Assembly: GCA_000181795.3 (NCBI GenBank)
Contig: CM012955.1
Span: forward strand, 11,642,337 to 11,706,336
DNA length: 64,000 nt
Source of the DNA: Trichinella spiralis
Taxonomy: Eukaryota > Nematoda > Enoplea > Trichinellida > Trichinellidae
Direction of reading: 5' to 3'
This document shows positions 12,508 to 24,671 of this stretch, piece by piece; position 1 is the first letter of the stretch; each line of letters begins with the position of its first letter. The notes under the pieces were generated by a model. The model searched no databases. It was not told the DNA's origin and saw only the letters and a list, made by a program, of their open reading frames with translations. The translations under genes and the position numbers were made by a program.

Positions 12508-14337
12508 AGATTCAAACAATCCCCAAAGTTAAGCAACGTATTATTCTTTCTATAATTTGTTTCTATAAAGTAATTCATTAATTTAACGTAATACAGCCTT
12601 TTCATGCAAAGTATAATTTTTAAAACAGTGTGCAAAATTTACAGATTGAAAATATAACTCTTATAAATATAAAAAGAATATATATATATATATATATATA
12701 TTCTGACAAATTCTTTGAAATTTATGCACATAAATTTCTTGTTTCAAAGTAAAACAAGTTCAACCTGAATAACAATCATCGTTTCACTGAAATTCAGCTA
12801 CCAGCTGTGCATATTAACAAATAAATATATAATAAGGATTAAAACAATTACATCTACAAGTATTAAAATGTTTAAGCCAATGCGTATTTTCATAAAAAAG
12901 ATACACAAACAATAATAAAATACAGTATTATTCACTTTATTGAAAAAGAAAAAAGTATAATATGACTGCAGAATAAAGTGCACATACGTATTGAAAAGAT
13001 TTTATCACGAGATCAGCTCAAACTATTTTAACAGAATAGATCGCTATCTACAAAACTTCAATTTACAGTATAAGTCATATGCAAGTACAATTAAATGCAA
13101 AATGAAAATTTGATATTATAATAAACTAGATACTTTGTACAAATAAAATTTTAAAAATATTATTTATTTTTATATTCAAAAGCGCTTTTATTGTATGGAC
13201 CATTTTTAACACAAATATAATAAGCCATCATGTAAAAGTGCACTGTTAAAATTATGTAACACATAGAATATATTTAAATAAAATAGAAGGCATCATAATC
13301 TAAAACGAATATTCAACAATCAAATATTTGTTGTTAAAAATTAATTAATTTAATTTTTATAAAGGAATTTTGAAACATCTTGAAATTAATGTAAAGCCAT
13401 TTTTAGTCATTTATAAGTATTATTCAAACGCACACTCACCATTCACACGTGCATAAATTTGAACCCATTAACTGGTCAAACTATACAGCACCAGAAACTA
13501 CTGAAATTACTAAATTCTTCACTGTTGATTGATTATTATTTTGATTTTTAGAGATTTTAGATTTCGCCATTTTAGAGTTTAAACTACTTTAAATGAGACA
13601 TAATTTAAACAGTTTAGAGCATGCAATTGAAAAAAAGAAAACGTCTGTGTTGGCATATGTATGGGATTTGGGCTGAGTGACCTTATGTCAGAGAAAGACG
13701 CAAAGAAGCAAGAGAACAAGAAAGCGCATTGAAAAAATCTTTGAAAATAAAAGAAAATGGCAGTGAGGCATAAACTTATTCTACGTGTCAGTGCTGACTG
13801 CGTGACCAGCGTAACTTTCAAAAAAACCATTCTAGCACCACTCTTTCATTATTTAATTTTCTCATATGATTTATTGATTGATATTTATAAATTTACTATT
13901 ATTATTGTTTTGCCTTTGTTGCTATTTTTTAGATATTTTATTTAAATTTATTTCCTTTATTAACAACTATAAGATATTTATTCATTCTTTTAAAATCAAT
14001 TAAATGATGCATTATTTTATTAAACAGCAAGATTGTCTAAACATATATGAAAATTCACGTGTATTTAGAACAAGATTTGTTTAGTGAGCTAGATGGAAAA
14101 GATAAAATCTTAAAAACAGCTCCTCAGTGGTACAAGCAGCTGTTTATCATTTAAGTAGTTGTGAAGATTAAATTTGTTCTTGTATATTACATGACTGTGA
14201 AAAGATTTACTGACTTCAGTATCATGTCTGATGTCTCCATTTCTAAAGCAGTAAAAATGGCTTATCTCATGAGAGATGCAATACGTGCAGTCAACTGAAC
14301 ATTCCCTGGTAAGAAAGTATAGGATTTAAGCAACAGA
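12508..14337. other. Gene-poor AT-rich interval
   Basis: About 1.8 kb with (AT)n at 12679-12702 and no supportable gene on either strand. Frames at 12798-12983 and 13579-13945 are hydrophobic or low-complexity translations of A/T-rich DNA. Confidence 0.5.
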
Positions 14338-14762
14338 CATATACCCAGACTGCGTAGAAAAAGAGCAGTGCTAAATAGCTCATTAAGAAATTTACTTATG
14401 AGTCATATGCTACCCAGTCTTTTGCTATTCAGCTCATTATGTATACTAAAATTACATTAATTAAAAATGTAAGAAATATTAATAAATAAAAATCGTGAAT
14501 TATTTAACCAATAAAAGTTGAAATATTCTCTATGAATAAGCATATGAGTTTCACTAAAGATAAGCATGATGCTGAAACAATTATTCCATACTGCATTTTT
14601 ATAAAATGTAGTTATTTATTTTTGATTTATTTTCAATGATGAAATCACACAAATGTCAATGAACAGCAAAAGAAACATTCAGAAAACAGTCTTCTCATGT
14701 AAAAGCAACATGATAGTTCAATGAATATTTACTTCTCTACAATGTATTATAAGATCTTATCA

Positions 14763-16368
14763 TTATATATCATCAAAATTTGGATGCAGATTTCCTAACA
14801 CATGCAGAATTAATTCTCTTTCTTGAATAAGACGAACTTCGACTTCTCGAATCTATAAAATCAATATACTTTAAATGTACTAAACAGTGCAATATAAAGT
14901 AATTAAAAAAAGCTACATACGCATTTATAAAATAAACATAATAAAAATGAATGCTATAAAATTAGCAAAAGTAACAAAGTGCATGCAAAGAACAAAAAAG
15001 ATTATTATCAGAAAATCTAAATAAATCGATTCATATTTGCAAATTGAAATAAAATCAAAATACCTGATTAAGTAATGAAATAATTAGCTGTCTTTGATTT
15101 TCTGTAAGAGCGCTATGGCAATGTAACATTGACAAAATAAAATTAGTTTTTTCTTTGTAATCTAAACAGAAATATTTGTTTAAAACGGTGATCAAGTGAA
15201 ATGCAAATTTAAACACATGTAAGGTAAAAACGTATTACTACTGAAAATTCATTCACAACAGTATTTTGAAACATTATCAAACTCAGACATACCTTCCACC
15301 ATGGAGTCTAAGTTAGACAGTTTGTCCATAAAAAAGTAGTAAACCAAATTACTCATAGCGTAGCTATAAATAAATACTGTAAACATATAATGTATCACAA
15401 GAGAAAAACGTTCAAAGCTGTACAAGCTATTAAGAGTTCATTTCATGAACTATACTATTCGAAAATATAGAACCGCCAAAGCTATACTGATTTCATGGAG
15501 TACTCTGATTTCAAACGCTCCCATTTTCACAACTCTGCCCCCTTTGTGTAGTTGCCTGCTCACCCATAGCTTGTATGGCGTTTGATCAGTAATTGGTAAT
15601 TGAATAATGCTATTTTATTAGTTATTCAGTTTTGATCAGCAATTATACCTCAGAAGTTAATAAATAACAAACATAGCATGACCCAATCACCAACTGCTGA
15701 TCAAACGCCATACAGCCTATCTGCGAACAGCAAATCAGAAAAATTCGGTCGAATTTTAGGAGGTGAAATCAGAGTAAACCTAATTCTTTTTCAACATAAA
15801 ATAGTGAAAACATAGAACATTCTGCATTTTTCTACTCAAGGCAACAATCGAATACAGCAGGTTTCATTACAATAATGAAATTAAATGATACAGGAAAGCA
15901 ATAATAAGGAAGAAAACACTGAATCATGTTCCATTAATGAAGAACAACTGATAAAAGCACTGCCTATAAAATAATTTTGTTAAAGATCAAATGAGCATCA
16001 TCAATATAAATAGTAGGAAATGCAATTTTGCATGCTTTTCAGTGTGAATGTGCAAAGTACAGTATAATTTAATAATCAAGAAACAAATATTGAAAATATA
16101 AAAAAATGGAATTTAACTGTTATAATGAGTGGATGCATTATTATCTCATTTTATTGCATTTATCATGTTCTAACCACTTGTGCCATATATCAGGCAATAC
16201 ATTTTTAAACTGTAATTTGATAAATGGGGTTACAGTGAGCTCAGCATTACTGAAAAGTAGGCATTGATGATTGGCTGCTTTAATAATGCTGTTATGCAGC
16301 TTTAGTCGATGACTGAGAAGCGTAATTAGATCAGACATATCATTGGGTGATTGGTCAGATTTATTCAT
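14763..16368 (-). CDS. Unrecognised small protein, duplicated gene copy 1
   Basis: Four exons: 16368-16175, 15363-15293, 15161-15064, 14852-14763. They give 150 residues in one frame. I do not recognise the family. The protein is soluble-looking and mostly helical: MSDLITLLSHRLKLHNSIIK in exon 1, then SNLVYYFFMDKLSNLDSMVE, and a charged helical tail ending in HVLGNLHPNFDDI. No signal peptide, membrane segment or metal-binding cysteines were seen. Comparison with copy 2 shows the same splice sites and amino-acid conservation across exons 2-4, which supports the model. Intron 1 (811 bases) contains a MITE. Confidence 0.55.
15503..15774. mobile_element. 272-bp MITE with TA-flanked terminal inverted repeats
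   Basis: The ends are CTCTGATTTCA (15503-15513) and TGAAATCAGAG (15764-15774), a perfect 11-base inverted pair flanked on both sides by TA, as expected for a Tc1/mariner-type target duplication. A second perfect 18-base inverted repeat lies inside: tgtatggcgtttgatcag at 15572-15589 and its complement at 15697-15714. There is no coding capacity. It sits in intron 1 of the copy-1 orphan gene and is missing from the matching intron in copy 2, so it probably inserted after the duplication. Confidence 0.75.
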
Positions 16369-16884
16369 TTTAATCTATTTTCATAATTTCATTATTGCTG
16401 AACATATCCGTCTGAAAAGTTTATAATTTCAGCACCATGATCATTGGCTATCAGTACTGATTTTTAAAGCGAAAAGATTATAAAATTAAAGCAGTGGACA
16501 TATACACAAATAGCGTAGGAAAAGAGCACTGCTAAATGGACTTTTACAGTCAAGCTCGACATATAAACTAAAACTGCATTAACTAAAAATGTTGGAAATA
16601 TTAATCAATAAAACTGGAGGATTATTTAACCAATAAAAGTCAAAATATTCTCTATAAATAAACATATCAATTTTACTGAAGATAAGCATGATGCTGAAAC
16701 AATTATTCTATACAGCCTTTTACAACTTGTCATAAAATGTAGTTATTCATTTTTGATTCATTTTCAATGATAAAGTTGCACAATTGTCAATGAACAGCAA
16801 AAAAAACATTCAAAAAACAGTTTTCTCATTAAAAGCAACATGGCAGTTTTATGAATCTTTACTTCTCTACATTATCAGATTTTA

Positions 16885-18120
16885 TCATAACATATCATGA
16901 AAATTTGGATTTAAATCCATTAAAATATGAATGACCAACTGCTTTTCTAGAAAAATGTTTCTTTCAACTTCTTGCGCCTATAAAATTAATATGCATTAAA
17001 TATACTAAAGAATGCAATGTAAATGAATTGAAGAAAATCTGCATATTGACTTAAATAATAAATATAATAAAAATAAAAGTTATAATAGTAGTGAAAGCAA
17101 CAAAGCTCATGCAAAAATACAAAAAAGATTATTATCAGAAAATCTAAATGAATCAATTCATATTTACAAATTGAAATAAAGATATAAAATACCTGCCGAA
17201 ATAATAATAAAAGGTAGTGTTTTTGCTCTCGATTAACATGATGACTACGGAGCAGTTGCAAGGCAGGATTGGTTCTTTCTTTGTAAACTAAACAGTTAAT
17301 ATTTAAAACCATGCTTAATTGCAATGCAAATTCAAACATTTGCCAGATAAATACTAATTACCACTGAAAATTCATTCACAACAGCATTATGAAACATTAT
17401 CAAACTCAAACATACCTTCCAAAATGGAATTCAGGGAATTCAGTTTGTACAAAAAAAACTGATAAATCAAATCACTCATAGCGGAGCTATAAATTAAGAG
17501 AATAAGCTTATGGTGTATCAAAAAATCAACAGTCAAATATTCATAATCAAAAAACTAATTTAGCGTGTAACTCATTTTCAACATAAAGCAGTGAAATAAT
17601 GAGGCATTCTGAGTTTTTCTAATCAACGCAACAATCAAGTATAGCATGCTTCATTACAATAATAAAATTAAATGATACAGCAAAACAATGATAAAAACAA
17701 AAACATTGATTTCCGTTCCATTCTTAAATAACAACTGATGAAACCACTGCCTATGAAAAAGTTTTGCTAAAGAACAAATGAAAATCATCAACATAAATAG
17801 TATGAAATATTACTTTTGCATGTTTTTCATTGTCAAGGTGAAAATTACAGTACATGTAAAATAATAATCAGGAAGAAGATTTTCAAAATATCACCAAACT
17901 GGAATTTAGCTGTTAAAGTGAACGAATGCTTTATTATATCATATTTTGACCGTTGTGTCATAGATCGAGCAAAGCATGTTTAAACTGCGTTTTCATAAAT
18001 GGGGTTACTGTGAGCTCAGCATTACTGAAAAGTAGGCATTTATGATTGGCTGCTTTGATAATGCTGTTAGGTAGCCTTGCTCGATGATTGAGATGCGTAA
18101 CTAGGTTAAACATATCATTT
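16885..18120 (-). pseudogene. Duplicated orphan gene copy 2 (exon 1 broken)
   Basis: This aligns exon for exon with copy 1. Exon 1 (about 18120-17951) still reads SIIKAANHKCLLFSNAELTV, but it has an in-frame TGA where copy 1 has Trp, another TGA near the original start, and a length change at the donor. Exons 2-4 (17486-17416, 17287-17193, 16977-16885) stay open, with one in-frame codon lost in exon 3 and a tail ending NPNFHDML. An ATG at 17961 joined to the donor at 17951 would enter exon 2 in the correct frame and give about 89 residues. It may therefore be a dead copy or a gene shortened at its N-terminus. Confidence 0.5.
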
Positions 18121-18774
18121 GCTGATCAAATAGAGTTCATTGGTCAGATATACCAGTCTGATTTTGATGTCGCATTGTTTTGTTTTCATCATTTACTTAT
18201 TTCTGCTTCAATCTTTGCTAAGAACTGAAATGTTCTACTTCGTTATTCTTTTCCATTGGTATCACCAACGAAATTAAAAGGTCTCTTATAATGGTGCCAT
18301 ATTTAAGGTGTTCATTATTATTTTTTAAATTTACTTTAAGATTTTAAGATTTTTTATGACTTCTGTATTCAAAATTTTATTAACTGCCATTTAATTTATA
18401 GGATTTTAATTTTACATTTCATGCATTCATCAACGCGACTTTGTTTTTGCCATCATTTTGCATTTCATATAATATCATAAGTGCGCATCCTCACTCACTG
18501 AATCAGGTATTTTAATTTCAGCAGTCAATACTTTTACATGAATTATTCTATTATCATTATTATGCTGCAGTATCTTTGCTCACAATCAATCTTATCCCTG
18601 ATTTACCTACAGTACATAGAGATTGATGTACTGTATTGCTGATGAGGTTTTATATTCACCAATAAAACTTTGCTATTTATTTTGATAAAGGAGAAAGGTG
18701 GTTTTGTAAAATACGACTAGTATAATTATTGGAATTTCTTTAGTGATACTGAATCATTCAGATTATATTACATT

Positions 18775-19434
18775 ATGGCGATTGTGCGTTTTATCATCAT
18801 TTGTGTCACATTTTTTTCTATTATGGAAAATGAGGTTTTTACCACAAATACCTCAGAAATTTTAAGAAATGATCCACAGATTTCTTGTGATGAAGTAATG
18901 ATCCAGTGCGGCTTTGACTGCACTTTCTCTCCACAATTAACAGGTAAGCGAAACATTAATTTTATCCGCATAGGATAATTCAATAAACAGTTGGAATATT
19001 TTTATATTGATAAAGGTCATGATAATGGCACCAGAGCTGGTAATTATACTACAGCTGGTTATAATACCATATGTATCAATAATACCAGAGTTTTGAATAA
19101 TACCAGAGCTGAAAATGTGTCTCAGGAACAGCATCACAGCCCTTATTTTTATTTTACAATTGAAGGACTACCTTCTGATGTGACAACCGCAGAGGTTTCC
19201 CGATTGTTATGGAATATGGCATTGGTATATATATGCAGATTATTGCTCCTTATTATTTAGTTTCGATGTAAATGCATTATTTCATTTTAGTCTCCACATT
19301 TTCATTTCCAAAACCGACAAAATGAAATTGGCCCCTATGCTGAAGCTGTTGCCGTTTATCACAATGAAACTGAAGCGCAGTGGTGCCGTTTACGTTTTAG
19401 GAATGTACTGACGTTTAACTTCAACACTACATAA
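18775..19434 (+). CDS. Orphan small secreted glycoprotein
   Basis: Three exons (18775-18943, 19016-19224, 19291-19434) give 173 residues in one frame. The N-terminus is a signal peptide (MAIVRFIIICVTFFSIMENE). It is followed by a short Cys-containing segment (SCDEVMIQCGFDCTFSPQLT). The middle is rich in N-glycosylation sequons (DNGT, GNYT, INNT, LNNT, ENVS), and further sites occur near the C-terminus (HNET, FNTT). A compact part follows (YFYFTIEGLPSDVTTAEVSR). No known family was recognised. A secreted, heavily glycosylated product is inferred. An acceptor-like ttcag lies 13 bases before the ATG. Confidence 0.6.
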
Positions 19435-22202
19435 ATTATTAAATCTGAATGATTTGATATTATGTAAATATTTTATATAATAAATGCATCACTAACCTGC
19501 GATTATTTCGCCATTTATTATTTCATTGCTATTATATTTAATCAGAAATTTTTATAACCCTATAATTTCTTCAACAATTACCTACATTTCATAATTATGT
19601 ATACTCAACGCATTAAATTAGTAGGGTGTCGATGTCAGCTCCTTGCATTGTAATGAATGAGTTAGCATTACTATTCTTATTTTTTCTGTTCGATATAAAA
19701 TGTTTAGACCAGCTCAAGGAAATCTCACAAGTCACATATTATACGTTGGTAGAGCATTCCGTATAGTACTACTAGTTGTAGAGCTAGCTGCCACTGAAAT
19801 TCCACAAAAGGAGGAAGTTACGTTTTCCACAGGTATGCTCACAAAACAAAAGATTACTTTGCAAAACTTTCTGCTAACATAAAGATACCCTTTGTCTAAG
19901 TGAGCAGAACTTCCAGAATAAATGAACTACAATAGAGGTACCATAAAGCCCTCATGAAATCCATTCGTTTTTTTACTGCTTCGTGTAGTGCAGACTTGTA
20001 TATGCTTGCTACATAATGATCTTGTACTGGTCCTAAGACTCGTCTCATGGACATGAAGTGACAGTGGGGATGCCAAGTGATGTTAATAATGCAATTTTGT
20101 GTAATATAAGGAGCAGCAATGATAAAGCTATGAGAGGACAAGCGCTACCAATACTCGTTCACATGAGAACTAGACACTCAAACTGACTCAGTGCAGTTAC
20201 TAACTCACACACAATCTCTGGTATTGTTTAGACAAGGCAAGAAGTTTTCCATAATGTTCATGCTAACTATGTGTTGTTTATGATATTCACTTCATTTTTT
20301 AAACAATAATTAAGTGAAAAATCAATACTACATCAGCAACGTAAGGAAATCGCAAAAAGAATCAACAGAGAATTTTGTTATTCTGTTCTCAACAGTGACA
20401 CTTTGCAGTGGTGATGATGAGGACATGAAAAATTCAGCATTAAATAGTATATGCTCTAAACTTGCTCATCCCGCACACGATGTTTGTTTTATTTAATACA
20501 TTGGCTCAATAGAACTTGCTTGCTATTCAGAGGCCATTTATTCCACAACTACTTGGCAACTCTGCATGGCACTATCGTTAATTAATGCAAATGTCTACCA
20601 AGCAGAAAAAGAGAAAATTTTCGCTTTTCAAAATTTTTTCAAAAAGGCTTTTCACTGATTTTCGCAGAAAGCTAGTCTATGCCCTATGAAATTTCCATAT
20701 TTTCAAGAAATACTTTTTTATCATAAAATGAGTTGTATCGATTTGAATCGATCAGAAAAGATTCGAGAACTCTTACAACCTTATTCACACCGTTCTTTGT
20801 AGCGTACTTTTTGTGCTTTGGTAATTAAAGTGAAATCAAAAAATGGTTCTGTGATTGATTTCGCTTCAGCGTTAAATATTATCCAAAATTATCAGGTTGG
20901 AACGAAATTATCATGAAATATGACCATTTTTCTCTTCTTTAAATAACAAAATCACAAACTGGAAATTTTGCCAAATTTCTCAGAAAATCATCGACTGCGA
21001 GATAATGAAAATTTACATACCTTTAATTAGCACAACCTTCATTGCGCTTATGAATAAAGTATTTTGTAATTCGTCGCGCTTTTTGGGCAGCATGGAATTA
21101 GTTTTATTCAGATAGCACGTGGATACCAATAAAGATTGGAATAAATACCAAGCATGAGCCGATTAATTTGTGATGAATAGTGAATTTATTTAATGACGTT
21201 GAAGTTGTTATCAATGTTTACCGCCGCTACTACCCTTAAGGCTAATTATGCAGAGCGGCGCACCATCATTTTTACCTAGCGAAAGTGAATTAAAATTGTC
21301 ACACATTTGGTATCAATGAAAAGCTAAATGAATAATAAAAATTATAGATAATGGGAATGGCATTCCACGAAAAATTAAAGATAAAAATGATAACAATTCT
21401 AGCTGTTAAAAATTTTGAAAAGCATTAATTGTCAAAAATCAAAAACTTTGCATTTAAAGCGTTGCAATGATGTATTATAATTCTATGTAACATAAGTTGA
21501 AATATTTTAAAAATCAGTTTTTTTTGCACATCAAAATATTTTGATTTTATTTGGTAATTTCAAATATATTATAATATTTCAAATGCTGATAGTGACAGTC
21601 ATGCACTATTAACTATTATAAGTGGCAATGTAAAGCATATACATTTTAAAAAGTATTTGAAGCAAATTAAATTAAAATATTCATTAAAATATTATATTAA
21701 TAATCAAAAATATTAACAAATTATTAAAAAGTATTCAAACAGGACAAAAATAGACAATGGAATTTTCTCACCATTCAACAGAAGCAGGGAGTAATGGCAT
21801 GTTGGTGAAGTGCTGCACGATTATTTGTTATGTGGTCACTAAGAAAAGTTTACGCATCATACAGGTGGCGATACAATCAACTAGCAATCGCGGGAAGGAA
21901 GTTTCATTCAGCCAATTAAATTCAGATTGAAAGAGCCAATCAAAGATGCGTCTTTTCATTTGCCAATTGCTTTGGCTGATTATTTCAAATGCAGTATTAA
22001 CAAAAGTCATTAATTAATTCATAAATATTATAGTTCATTTTAAAATGTCACTGCAGATTAAAAATTGAATATTCAAAATAATTTCTCATATCAAACGTAG
22101 TCATGTTGTACCTTATTATTATTGAAGTATTCTGTATTATGTTTTCTTCCTCAACATTTTTCTGTTTCCGTCATTTCGATTCACTTTGAACATTTTCCAA
22201 GT
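19435..22202. other. 2.8-kb interval with unassigned open segments
   Basis: It holds a few open stretches of less AT-biased composition: + strand 19700-19882 and 20314-20496, and - strand 20141-19896. None resembles a known family and no exon chain closes. The remainder, 20500-22200, is AT-rich with no gene seen. Confidence 0.4.
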
Positions 22203-23632
22203 ATGTCTTTGTTGCAGTGTTATAATAAAGGATGCGGACAAAAGTTCGATCCAATGAAAAATGCAGACGGTTAGTAAAAAATTTTGTTATCTGTTTATCT
22301 AAGAGTTTTGTTTAAGATGCGTGCACGTACCATCCAGGTGATCCATTGTTTCACGACGCATTTAAAAAATGGTCATGCTGCAGTCGTGGATCCACTGATT
22401 TCAGTGATTTTCTCAGTTGCTTGGTAAGTTATTTGTTCATTTTGTCTGAAATACACCTCTATTTTCGCTTTATAATTTTTACAGAAAACATGTTGCAAGT
22501 TACAAGTTGTACATAGTATTTTATAGGTGATAAAGTAGATGTAAAAATATGTAAAATTTTATCAGAATAACACTTATATAGGGTTGTACTAAAGGACCAC
22601 ACAATCCAGTGAAACCAGAAGAGCCACCAAAAAAACGGACAGTTTCAGATGTTGAAGTGATCATTTATTTAACTGGCCATAGATTTGCATAAGTGATATA
22701 ATTCAATTAATTTCAGTTTAGTAAACCAATGGAAAATGTTGCTTGTCGACCGAAGAGAAATTCTACAGAGAGTGAATTTAAACATTTGAGTTTTAATGTT
22801 TCAAGTGAGTTGGAAAAACAGCTTGAAGAGTACACAGCATCGTTGGATTCATCTAAGGAGGAGCGGGATGTAGAAGCTATTCCGATTGGGACGACGTGCA
22901 CACGACGAGGTTGTTCAGAGGTGAAAGAGAACGTTTTTTTTTCAGATCATTTTGAATATGATTTGCAAAATGATAAAAATTGCAGACATACGAAAATGCA
23001 GATAGTTTCAAAAAAGTGTGCACTTATCATCCTGGCACGCCCGTCTTCCACGAGGGTATGAAATATTGGTCTTGTTGTGAGAAGAAGACATCGAACTTTG
23101 ACGACTTTTTGAATCAAGTTGGATGTGAAACTGGAAAGCACGATTTCAGTGTTCAGGTTAGCGTCATATTTTTTATTAATTCAACGGAAAATAAAAATAC
23201 CACTTTTCTTTTCACAAAGATTACTTTTGATTTTCATGCTTTTCATTTTTTTGAAATAGGAAGAGCATAAACGAAGCAAATGCCGATTTGATTGGTTCCA
23301 AACGGCTGATAATGTGTATGTGAATGTGTACGCGAAGTTGATCAATCCTACGAAAACTGAAATTGCAACAAGCGATCAAACTCTGCGTGGAAAAGTTTAT
23401 TATAACAACCAGGATGACATTTTCGAACTGAACATTCCTTTGTGGGCAGTAATGCTAATAAATAATTAATACTGAATATCAATATTATTCACATTGAAAT
23501 GTTTTTATATTAATTTAGCCGGTGATTCCGTCGGAGAGCGTCGTGAACATATCGTCATCTAAGCTGGAGATTGTCTTGCGTAAAACGGAAAAGTTTCGTT
23601 GGAGCAATCTGCATTTTGACGAAAATAAATAA
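22203..23632 (+). CDS. CHORDC1: CHORD and CS domain protein (CHORDC1/CHP1/Morgana)
   Basis: Seven exons: 22203-22269, 22317-22423, 22582-22656, 22717-22920, 22986-23156, 23260-23448, 23519-23632. They give 308 residues (human 332). CHORD 1 covers residues 5-62 ([32 protein letters not shown]). CHORD 2 covers about 144-205 ([34 protein letters not shown]). All zinc-ligand Cys/His positions appear present. The C-terminus is a CS (p23/SGT1-like) domain from about residue 213, ending in [18 protein letters not shown]. The family acts as HSP90 co-chaperones; animal members restrain Rho-kinase and centrosome duplication. BSDC1 follows on the same strand about 1 kb downstream. Confidence 0.93.
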
Positions 23633-24671
23633 ATAAATAAATAAATAATTGAAATAAAGTATTTTGAAGTGTCGAAAGTCATTAAATTATGGATAGTCGA
23701 AATGTTGTTGTTCTGATTACTTTTTCACTTGTCTATTATACTCGCCTTGAATTGTAAATTTGCTGCTAAGGTTGCTATTAGCAAAGCTAATTATGATACA
23801 TTTGCTACGTGAACTTGAATTATAAAATTTTTGAACGACCTTAAATCAGAAATATCTAATTGAGAAATACAATACTATCTATCCATCACGAACGTGTGAA
23901 CATTTTTGAGAAATTATAAAGAACTGTATACTTTTTATAAAATGTTTTATTGCGCATAAACGCGTGTAATTTTATGAATGCATTTATTCAAAAGATATAA
24001 ATTTGTTTCATTTGTCTATTGAAAAGTGCTTGCAAACTTTCAAGCATTACTATCATGTAAATCTTCCATCTGGCCGCAATTCGTATTAAAGTAGTCAGCG
24101 ACAATAATGTAAAAACAATGCTTGCGAAATAATGTACATTTGAATTTTTGTTAAAGTATTAAAAGAAATATATATTTATTTATACATCGTACGAAATAAA
24201 ATTTTAATATTACTTTGCCATAGATATTATTAAAAATATTGTTGATTAACATAATTCAGGTATAAATGGAAAACTGTAATTTTTTTCTAATTCCATGTTC
24301 ACTAAACTTTTATTTTGATCTTAATTTTCAAAAATTTATTAAATTAAATTTTCTCTACAAACAATTTTAACAAATTTTTACAAAGTTGGCGGAACTGATA
24401 TATTTTTTGTGAAATTTCAATTGCAACAGAACTTACTTGAAAGTAATATAAACATTTGAAATAAATAATTAATTTAATTTAATTTTAAAAAGTTAAATAT
24501 AAATAAATTGATGCTTTTGCATCGCCGTCGAATTAACGCATGTTGGAAAGTTAGAGTTGATCTATGATATTCATACTGTAAATAATGGAATAGTAATTTG
24601 TACTTTATTTTTATATATGGTATCTTTGGAAATGTTTGTCTCATTATAGCCGGTTACTCCGTATTGTCCAA
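23633..24671. other. Intergenic region CHORDC1-BSDC1
   Basis: About 1 kb of AT-rich sequence holding the CHORDC1 3' flank (AATAAA-like motifs overlap and follow its stop codon) and the BSDC1 promoter. No gene was seen. Confidence 0.5.

Larger units (their letters stand above)
14338..18150. repeat. Direct tandem duplication (about 2.16 kb and 1.65 kb copies)
   Basis: Copy 1 is about 14338-16497 and copy 2 about 16498-18150, head to tail. Matching landmarks include the stretch near 14510 (aaccaataaaagttgaaata) and near 16636 (aaccaataaaagtcaaaata). The gatgctgaaacaattatt block occurs at about 14568 and 16692, and the tgagctcagcattactgaaa block at about 16236 and 18012. The copies have diverged, yet noncoding and coding parts still align by eye. 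Copy 1 is longer mainly because it holds a 272-base MITE. Each copy carries the same four-exon gene on the - strand. Confidence 0.85.
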
